Origin: Actinomycetes bacterium
GTDB taxonomy: Bacteria; Actinomycetota; Actinomycetes; Actinomycetales; Microbacteriaceae
NCBI GenBank assembly: GCA_023421635.1
Contig: JAEZSU010000244.1
Span: 1 to 11,473, forward strand
Direction of reading: 5' to 3'
Length of the DNA: 11,473 nucleotides
Positions 1 through 5,356 of the stretch are shown here, piece after piece. Under the pieces are notes generated by a model. It searched no databases, was not told the DNA's origin, and saw only the letters and a list, made by a program, of their open reading frames with translations. The number at the start of each line of letters is the position of its first letter. Within the stretch, counting starts at the first letter, position 1. The position numbers and the translations under genes are program-made.

Positions 1-2
1 CG

Positions 3-1298
3 CGGGGACGGATGCTGCGTCCCACCCTGTTCCGCCGCATCCGCTACACCGACCGCCGTCTCGTGCTGCTGTGCCGGTTCGGGATGCTGGTCGCCGCGGC
101 ACTGGTACTCGGGCTGCCGCAGCTGGCCGGCCCGTGGGTGCCGATGCTGTGCTTCCTCGTGCTGTGGGCGGGGTACATGTCGATCACGAGCATCGGCCAG
201 ACCTTCTACGGGTTCGGCTGGGAGATGCTGCTGCTGGAGGCGGGGTTCCTGGCGGCGTTCCTGGGCTCGGCGTCGGAGCCACCGCCGACGGTGGTGATCG
301 TGCTCTGCTGGTGGCTGCTGTTCCGGCTGGAGTTCGGCGCCGGGATGATCAAGATCCGCGGCGGCCGCGAGTGGCGCGACCTCACCGCCCTCATGTACCA
401 CCACGAGACGCAGCCCATGCCGGGGCCGCTCAGCAGACGGGCGCATCTGCTGCCCCGCTGGTTCCACCGGCTCGAGGTGGTGGGCAACCATTTCTCGCAG
501 CTCGTCGTCCCGTTCCTCCTCTTCGTTCCCCTGGCGGGGCTGTGGGTGCCGGGACCGGTGCCCGCACTCATCGGGACCGCGGCGGCCGTGGTCGTGATCG
601 TGACGCAGCTCTGGCTGGTGCTCACCGGCAACTTCGCATGGTTGAACTGGGCGACGATCGTGCTCGCGTTCTCCGCCGTCGCGATCCCGACCCACCGTTC
701 CCCCGCGTCGGACCCGCCGTGGCTGATCCAGGGGATCCCGTTGCCGTGGCTGCTGGTGACGTGCCTCGTGGGAGCCGGCTACGTCGTGCTCAGCGTGCCG
801 GCGGTGCGGAACCTCTTCGCGCGGCGGCAGCTCATGAACGCGAGCTTCAACCGGTGGCAGCTCGCCAACGCGTACGGCGCCTTCGGCACGGTCACGAAGG
901 AGCGGATCGAGTACGTGGTGGAAGGCACGACGGACGAGGATCCCGATCGCGCCGAATGGAAGGAGTACGGGTTCCGCGGCAAGCCCGGCGACCCGCGGCG
1001 CGTCTCACCGCAGATCGCGCCGTATCACCTGCGGCTGGACTGGCTCATGTGGTTCCTGCCGCTGGGCGCGCCGCTGGACGAGTGGTTCACCACGTTCCTG
1101 CACCGGCTGCTGACGGCGGATGCGGCAACCCTGCGGCTGCTGCGGCACGACCCGTTCGATGGCGAGCGGCCTCGGTGGGTCCGGGTGGTGTCGTACCGCT
1201 ACCGGTTCGCGGACCGGGAGACCGCGCGACGCGACCACGTGTGGTGGGTCCGGGATCGGCGGCGGATGCTGGTGAGCCCGGTCCGGCTCCCGGACTGA
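3..1298 (+). CDS. Lipase maturation factor (LMF1/2) family membrane protein, 5' end outside the window
   Basis: This is a polytopic membrane protein of the lipase maturation factor family. The eukaryotic members act in the ER on lipase folding; the role of bacterial members is not established. Counting from the ATG at 12, family-like blocks are GQTFYGFGWE (62-71), RLEFGAGMIKIRGG (105-118), the histidine pair in YHHETQPMPGPLS (129-141) and TGNFAWLNW (205-213). The C-terminal third is soluble and basic and contains YHLRLDWLMWFLP. About six hydrophobic segments lie in residues 18-270. The frame stays open to the left edge (Arg-Gly-Arg before Met). Bacterial relatives, as I recall them, carry roughly 45-50 more N-terminal residues, so the ATG at 12 is probably internal and the gene is cut by the window. 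The gene converges on the surface-protein gene. The family call is firm; the substrate is unknown. Confidence 0.85.
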   Translation, partial: RGRMLRPTLFRRIRYTDRRLVLLCRFGMLVAAALVLGLPQLAGPWVPMLCFLVLWAGYMSITSIGQTFYGFGWEMLLLEAGFLAAFLGSASEPPPTVVIVLCWWLLFRLEFGAGMIKIRGGREWRDLTALMYHHETQPMPGPLSRRAHLLPRWFHRLEVVGNHFSQLVVPFLLFVPLAGLWVPGPVPALIGTAAAVVVIVTQLWLVLTGNFAWLNWATIVLAFSAVAIPTHRSPASDPPWLIQGIPLPWLLVTCLVGAGYVVLSVPAVRNLFARRQLMNASFNRWQLANAYGAFGTVTKERIEYVVEGTTDEDPDRAEWKEYGFRGKPGDPRRVSPQIAPYHLRLDWLMWFLPLGAPLDEWFTTFLHRLLTADAATLRLLRHDPFDGERPRWVRVVSYRYRFADRETARRDHVWWVRDRRRMLVSPVRLPD

Positions 1299-1318
1299 GA
1301 GCGCCACCGGCACGGCGA

Positions 1319-1355
1319 AGGCGATGGCGGAGCCACCCGGCGCCCGCCATCGCCT
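1319..1355. terminator. Bidirectional hairpin between convergent genes
   Basis: A perfect 12-bp inverted repeat (AGGCGATGGCGG at 1319-1330, CCGCCATCGCCT at 1344-1355) encloses a 13-nt loop. It sits between the stop of the LMF-family gene (1298) and the stop of the surface-protein gene (1369, minus strand). No T-tract follows on either side, which is common for high-GC terminators. Position and stem strength suggest it ends transcription from both sides. Confidence 0.7.
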
Positions 1356-1368
1356 CCTCTGCCGTCGC

Positions 1369-3480
1369 TCAGGAACGAGCCGCCCGTCGGCGATATGCCG
1401 TGACGCCGACCAGCAGCAGCCCGGCGACGAGTGCAGCACCACCGGCGACGATCACGGGCATCGGCAGGGTGCCGCCCGTCGCCGACAGCGCCGGACCGGG
1501 GGTGATCGGGGTGACGGGCGTCACCGGCGTGATCGGCCGGACCGTGTTGGTGAGTTCCGCATCCACCGTGGTGCCGCGGCCGATGGTCACGGTGACGGGG
1601 TCGCTCGCTTCGACGACCACCGTGGTGGTCGCGCCGGTGCGGCTCTCGGTGACCGTGCATTCGGTGCCGGCGAGCAGGTCGGGCACGAGCTGGGCGTACT
1701 CGCCCGCCGCAGTGCCGGCCGGGAGGACGAACGACTCGGTCGTCCCGTCGGTGCACTCGATGTCGAGGGCGATCTCGCCCTGCAGGCCCGCACCGCTGCC
1801 GGTCACGGTCTTCACGACGTTGAGCGTGCCGAAGCGGAAGTCGGCGGTGTTGGTCAGTGCGGCGTCGACGGTCCCGCCCGGCACGATCTCGACCGTCACC
1901 GGGTCGTCCCCCTCGACGACCACATCGGTCGTCTCCCCGGTCTCGGTCTCGGTCACGGTGCACGAGGTTCCGGCGGGGATGGCGGTGAACAGCCGGGTGT
2001 AGTCGCCCGCGGCACTGCCCCCAGGGATCGTGAACGTCTCGTCCACCTCGGTGCCGCACACCACGTCGAGCACGATGTCGTCCTGCAACCCGGCCGCGGG
2101 TCCGGCGATGGACTTCACCACGTTCAAGCTCCCGTCCCGGAAGGCGACGGTGTTCTGGACGGTCGCGGTCGCCCCCGCGGCGGTGATCGTCGCCGGCGGT
2201 GGCAGCGTGGGTGTGACCAGCACACTCGTCGTATCGCCGGTCACCGGTTCGGTCACCGTGCACACCGTCTCGACGGGGAGGTTGTCGTACGTGAACGTCT
2301 GGGTGGTGGCGGTGCCGGCTGGGATGTCCGCGGTGAAGACGCTGCCGTTGTCGCATTCGATGCGAAGCTGCGCCGCGCCCTGTTCGCCCACCGCCTCGCC
2401 CGCATAGGTCTTGTCGACCGTGAGCGACCCGACCGCGAAGAACGCGGCCGACGCCTCCGCGACGGCTTCGAGCGTGGTGGTGTCGGCGAGGATCAGCCGC
2501 TGGGCATCCTGGACTGTCGGCGTCTCGCCGTCGTAGAGGTACACCTGTCCTCGCTGGACGGTCACCTCGGCCCTCGCACGCAGCACGGTGGTACTCGTGG
2601 TCGCCGCGCTGCTGCGGATCCAGATCTCCGTGCCGGACGGGACGGAGGTGCCGTCCGCGATGGGGTCGGTCGCCGCCTGGTCGCGGTACATCGTGAAGCC
2701 CGTCGGCGTCGACACGGTGATGGGCACGCCGCCTTCTGCGGTGACGACGAAGGGCCCCGCGCTGGTCCCGAGCGGCACGGGCGCCGTCGGTCCGGTGATG
2801 GTGATCTCCGGCGCGGGCGGCTCCACCACCGGCCCGTTCTCCAGCGCGTCGGCCACGATGGCGGCCGTCGCGGGGCGGATGGTGGTCTCCGACGTGTTGA
2901 CCACGAACCCGTCGGTGAAGTACCAGATCGCGGCCTGCACTGCGGCGGCCCTGTCGTTCTCGCCGAGCGACGCCGGCTCCCCCGAGGTCGGGTAGTAGTT
3001 GTTGAGGATGTAGGCCACGTAGTCGACGTTGGGCACGTTCGATTCGTCCCAGGTGCCCGACTCGTACCCGATGCCCGCCTGGGTGGAGACACGGAGGTTG
3101 ATGCAGTACATCTCGCCGGTCAGTGACGGGTCGTCCACGCTCGCGGTGCGGATGATGCCGGCGAACGTGGTCAGCGCGGTGTACCCGGTCGAGGGGTTGT
3201 CCGTGGGGTAGCTAGCCGTGCTGGGATCCGGCGCGGAAGGGGTCACGGGCTGGAATCCGGCGAGCGAGTTGTCGCCGGGTCCGGTGCCGGTGAGCACGAT
3301 CTCCGTCGCGGGCCCGGTCTGCGTGTCGATGACGGGTGTCTCGTCGTCGAGTCTCGCGTTCGCGGCAGGCCCGAGCGGGACCAGGATGAGGGCGGCCACG
3401 GCGACGAACACCGTGAGCACGGCTCCGAGCAGTCGGGCGCGGCTGCTGCGCGGCGGGGATGCGGGCTGTGAAGCGTTCAC
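1369..3480 (-). CDS. Thioester-domain surface adhesin with three DUF5979-type repeats and an LSATG sorting signal
   Basis: This is a predicted cell-wall-anchored protein of 703 residues. Residues 1-42 form a signal peptide: a basic start, a hydrophobic core at 18-36, and likely ANA cleavage after 42. Residues ~100-215 match a thioester domain: Cys126 in MYCIN and Gln182 in VQAAIWYFTDG are the residues that form the internal Cys-Gln thioester in this family, which can bond covalently to host or surface amines. An unassigned beta-rich region (223-345) follows. Three ~100-residue repeats start at GSLTVDK (351), GSLNVVK (450) and GTLNVVK (551); each has one Cys pair (376/407, 475/507, 576/608). 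A Thr/Pro linker leads to LSATG (665-669), a hydrophobic segment (~673-693) and an RRR tail. The start is GTG; an in-frame TGA two codons upstream (3484-3486) excludes a longer form. The Shine-Dalgarno is weak. No sortase gene is in the window. The ligand is unknown. Confidence 0.88.
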   Translation of the reverse strand: MNASQPASPPRSSRARLLGAVLTVFVAVAALILVPLGPAANARLDDETPVIDTQTGPATEIVLTGTGPGDNSLAGFQPVTPSAPDPSTASYPTDNPSTGYTALTTFAGIIRTASVDDPSLTGEMYCINLRVSTQAGIGYESGTWDESNVPNVDYVAYILNNYYPTSGEPASLGENDRAAAVQAAIWYFTDGFVVNTSETTIRPATAAIVADALENGPVVEPPAPEITITGPTAPVPLGTSAGPFVVTAEGGVPITVSTPTGFTMYRDQAATDPIADGTSVPSGTEIWIRSSAATTSTTVLRARAEVTVQRGQVYLYDGETPTVQDAQRLILADTTTLEAVAEASAAFFAVGSLTVDKTYAGEAVGEQGAAQLRIECDNGSVFTADIPAGTATTQTFTYDNLPVETVCTVTEPVTGDTTSVLVTPTLPPPATITAAGATATVQNTVAFRDGSLNVVKSIAGPAAGLQDDIVLDVVCGTEVDETFTIPGGSAAGDYTRLFTAIPAGTSCTVTETETGETTDVVVEGDDPVTVEIVPGGTVDAALTNTADFRFGTLNVVKTVTGSGAGLQGEIALDIECTDGTTESFVLPAGTAAGEYAQLVPDLLAGTECTVTESRTGATTTVVVEASDPVTVTIGRGTTVDAELTNTVRPITPVTPVTPITPGPALSATGGTLPMPVIVAGGAALVAGLLLVGVTAYRRRAARS
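1543..2433 (-). repeat. Three tandem ~100-residue DUF5979/CnaB-like units in the surface protein
   Basis: The encoded units start at residues 350, 449 and 550, so the period is 99 and 101 residues. Each has the order G(S/T)L(N/T)VxK, then a Cys in a strand, then (I/L)PxGT or the related LPAGT/IPGGS, then xCTVTExxTGxTT, then TVxN or LTNT at the end. The second and third units are most alike, which points to fairly recent duplication. The two cysteines in each unit sit 31-32 residues apart and could form a disulfide outside the cell. Confidence 0.75.
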
Positions 3481-3610
3481 GACTCACCGTTCTGTCCGGG
3501 GGGAGAGGACCGTTCAGACCACCGTCCGGCATGGCCCCGCCGTCCGGGTAGTGCCAGAAGTCCCGGGCCCTGCGACCCCGTGTGCCCTCGCCCGTGAGCC
3601 CGCGCGGGCG

Positions 3611-3638
3611 ATTATCCATGGGCGATCGGTTTCCGCAA
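3611..3638 (-). promoter_or_regulatory. Candidate promoter for the surface-protein gene
   Basis: Read on the minus strand, TTGCGG (3638-3633) is followed after 16 nt by GATAAT (3616-3611). The second box differs from TATAAT at one position; the first keeps only the TTG of TTGACA. Transcription would start near 3603 and leave a leader of about 120 nt before the GTG at 3480. This is the best match I found in the divergent region. Confidence 0.45.
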
Positions 3639-3651
3639 GCCTGTGCCGGAT

Positions 3652-3707
3652 GACCCTGCCGGGCGTAGGAAGGGTCTCGGCGGCAGGGGCGAGCGACAGG
3701 ACCCTTC
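3652..3707. promoter_or_regulatory. Interleaved inverted repeats upstream of the response regulator
   Basis: CCCTGCCG (3654-3661) is complementary to CGGCAGGG (3681-3688). GAAGGGTC (3669-3676) is complementary to GACCCTTC (3700-3707). The arms alternate, so as RNA the two pairings cross like a pseudoknot or exclude each other. AGGGTC (3671-3676) can also pair with GACCCT (3652-3657). As DNA the same region shows three GACCCT/AGGGTC half-sites. Whether it acts as operator or RNA leader depends on the unknown transcription start. Confidence 0.45.
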
Positions 3708-3714
3708 GCACGCT

Positions 3715-3749
3715 GCCGGAATGCGCTGCGTCCGCAGCCCGCATCCGGC
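3715..3749. promoter_or_regulatory. Long imperfect hairpin in the response-regulator upstream region
   Basis: GCCGGAATGCG (3715-3725) pairs with CGCATCCGGC (3740-3749) with one bulged A. Inside it CTGC (3726-3729) pairs with GCAG (3734-3737). The total is about 14 base pairs in 35 nt. A TACCTT box (3764-3769) fitting TANNNT lies 15 nt downstream. If that is the -10 element, the hairpin lies in promoter DNA rather than in the transcript. It is not a terminator for any visible upstream plus-strand gene. Confidence 0.4.
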
Positions 3750-3815
3750 CGACTCCGATGTCGTACCTTCGCTCCTCCCCCCCGGATGAGCCTCGACTCC
3801 GTCCCAGGAGGCGTG

Positions 3816-4448
3816 ATGTTCCCCGTATTCGTCGTCGACGACAACGAACTCGTCCGACTCGGCATCGGCTCGCTGCTCGCCACGAGCGGCCGGTTCGAGC
3901 TCGTCGGGCAGACCGGGTCTGCCATCCAGGCGGCCCAGCTGATCCTCGCCACGCGCCCGGAGATCGTGATCCTCGACGACCGGCTCCCGGACGGCAACGG
4001 GATCGAGCTGTGCCGTGCGCTGCAGGCGACGACACCGCGGCCGCGGTGCATCGTGCTGTCGGAGGACGAGGCCGGTGCAACGCGTGCGGCGGCGTTCTCC
4101 GCGGGGGCCGCGGCGTACATCCGCAAGCCCATGCGGCGCGACGTGCTGCTCGACGCGCTCGTGCGGGTCGCGCTCGGTCAGCAGCTGCTCAGTGCGCCCG
4201 CACCGCATGACACGGCGCGGCGGCGGCCGGCGATGCTCTCACCCCGGGAGCTGCAGGTGCTGGCGCTCCTGGGGGCGGGCATGACCAATCGGCAGATCGG
4301 GTACGCCCTGCACCTGTCGGAGAAGACCGTCAAGAACTACGTCTCGGGGCTGTTGTCCAAGCTCGGGTTCGAGCGACGCACGCAGGCCGCCGTGTACGCG
4401 GCCACCCACGACGGCGGCACGATCGGGGGTGCGCCCGAGACGGAATGA
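3816..4448 (+). CDS. NarL/FixJ-family response regulator with LuxR-type DNA-binding domain (orphan)
   Basis: This is a 210-residue two-component response regulator that should bind DNA after phosphorylation. The receiver domain (2-120) is intact: acidic pair Asp8-Asp9, phosphoacceptor Asp54 in ILDDRLPDG, switch Ser82 and Lys104 in YIRKP. The LuxR-type HTH covers 141-195 (LSPRELQVLALLGAGMTNRQ, then the recognition helix SEKTVKNYVSGLLSKLG). I chose ATG 3816 because AGGAGG (3806-3811) lies 4 nt before it; the ATG at 3786 has no ribosome site and would add 10 atypical residues. No histidine kinase is adjacent, so it is an orphan here. It is divergent from the surface-protein gene, and that gene is a plausible but unproven target. 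CCTCC at 3774-3778 could pair with the GGAGG of the ribosome site. Confidence 0.9.
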   Translation: MFPVFVVDDNELVRLGIGSLLATSGRFELVGQTGSAIQAAQLILATRPEIVILDDRLPDGNGIELCRALQATTPRPRCIVLSEDEAGATRAAAFSAGAAAYIRKPMRRDVLLDALVRVALGQQLLSAPAPHDTARRRPAMLSPRELQVLALLGAGMTNRQIGYALHLSEKTVKNYVSGLLSKLGFERRTQAAVYAATHDGGTIGGAPETE

Positions 4449-4463
4449 GCGTCGCGCGGCCGG

Positions 4464-5288
4464 TCAGACGTTCCGCCAGTCGTGACTGGTCAGGTGCGAG
4501 CCCGCCTGCGGGCCCATCTGGAGCATCCCGCCATCGGCGACGATCGAGGTGCCTGTGATGTACGAGGACTGCGGCGATGCCAGGAACGCGATGACCGCTG
4601 CGATCTCGCGGGCGTCCCCCGGTCGGCCGAGCGGGATGCCGGGACGGTCGGTCCCGACCGGGTCCTCATCGGTCTGCCCGGTCATCGGGGTCGCGATCTC
4701 GCCCGGAGCGACGGTGTTCGCCGTGATGCCGTACCTGCCGAGCTCCAGCGCCGCGGTCTTGATCAACCCGCCCAGGCCGTGCTTCGCGGCGTCGTAGGCG
4801 CTGGACCCCACCCGCGGCTGGTGCTCGTGCACGCTGGAGACCGCGATGATGCGGCCGCCATGGCCGGCGTCGACCATCCGGCGCGCGGCGCGCTGGATCA
4901 GCACGAACGCGCCCGTCAGGTCGACGTCGAGCACGTGGCGCCATTCCTCGAGCGTGACCTGCAGCAGCGGCGTCGCAGCCCCCGTGCCGGAGTTGTTCAC
5001 GAACACGTCGAGCCCGCCGAGCTCGTCCGCGAGGCCGTCGAGGACGTCGCCGCACGCGGGGATGTCCGCCGCATCCAGTCGGGCCACCACGGCACGAGCG
5101 CCGTGGGCGCGCACCTCGGCCGCGGTCTGCTCGGCGCCTTCCTCGTCGGTGTGCCAGGTGACGCCCACGTCGATCCCGGCTTGGGCGAGGGCGACGGCCG
5201 TGGCGCGGCCGATGCCGGAGTCGGCACCGGTCACGACGGCGTGGCGGGGTTCGGGGGTACGGGCGGTGTCGACGTCGAGGGGAGTCAT
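4464..5288 (-). CDS. SDR-family oxidoreductase (classical short-chain dehydrogenase, glucose-1-dehydrogenase-like)
   Basis: This is a 274-residue NAD(P)-dependent short-chain dehydrogenase of the classical type. The cofactor motif is TGADSGIG (20-27), followed by NNSG (98-101), catalytic Ser152 in VSSVHE and YDAAK (Tyr165, Lys169). The C-terminus has VAPGEIATPMT and ITGTSIVADGG. The Asn of the usual N-S-Y-K tetrad is Asp123 (VDLTG), a variation also seen in active SDRs. The substrate cannot be told from sequence. The start is ATG 5288, giving the normal family length; there is no Shine-Dalgarno. A TAGCAT box on the minus strand (5301-5296) ends 7 nt before the ATG, which suggests a leaderless mRNA. 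The gene lies downstream of MMPL on the same strand but is separated from it by a strong hairpin, so separate transcription is likely. Its 3' end is 15 nt from the response-regulator stop. Confidence 0.88.
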   Translation of the reverse strand: MTPLDVDTARTPEPRHAVVTGADSGIGRATAVALAQAGIDVGVTWHTDEEGAEQTAAEVRAHGARAVVARLDAADIPACGDVLDGLADELGGLDVFVNNSGTGAATPLLQVTLEEWRHVLDVDLTGAFVLIQRAARRMVDAGHGGRIIAVSSVHEHQPRVGSSAYDAAKHGLGGLIKTAALELGRYGITANTVAPGEIATPMTGQTDEDPVGTDRPGIPLGRPGDAREIAAVIAFLASPQSSYITGTSIVADGGMLQMGPQAGSHLTSHDWRNV

Positions 5289-5301
5289 GCCGGCGATGCT
5301 A
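5289..5301 (-). promoter_or_regulatory. Candidate leaderless promoter -10 box of the SDR gene
   Basis: Minus-strand TAGCAT (5301-5296) followed by CGCCGGC places a start site at or next to the A of ATG 5288. No convincing -35 box is visible. The box lies within the 61-nt hairpin that follows the MMPL gene, and its TA falls on the only internal mismatch in the outer stem. Confidence 0.45.
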
Positions 5302-5351
5302 GGCGGGCGCGGTCCCACGCCGTGGGGGCTTGCGCCCGCCTCGCATCGCCG
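5291..5351 (-). terminator. 61-nt hairpin after the MMPL gene
   Basis: The outer stem pairs CGGCGATGC (5291-5299) with GCATCGCCG (5343-5351) and GGCGGGCGC (5302-5310) with GCGCCCGCC (5332-5340). The two halves are separated by a 2-nt internal mismatch. An inner CCCAC/GTGGG stem (5314-5318, 5322-5326) has a GCC loop. It begins 5 nt after the MMPL stop and ends 2 nt before the SDR start codon. There is no T-tract. Position and strength fit a terminator. Confidence 0.75.
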
Positions 5352-5356
5352 TCGCG

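Noticed and set aside
71..2002. Long open frame through the LMF gene and the surface-protein gene
   Set aside because: It is a shadow frame. The encoded protein is Arg/Ala/Gly/Pro-rich with no domain, and it overlaps two genes that have strong motifs.
1324..3126. 600-codon plus-strand frame opposite the surface protein
   Set aside because: It is antisense to a gene with clear signal peptide, thioester and sorting motifs. Its composition is typical of a GC-rich shadow.
3212..4132. 306-codon minus-strand frame across the divergent intergenic region
   Set aside because: It overlaps the adhesin start and the response regulator. It has no motif, and its high Arg/Ser/Pro content marks it as a shadow.
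4449..4463. Terminator between the response regulator and SDR stops
   Set aside because: Only 15 bp separate the stops, and I found no stem of useful length there.
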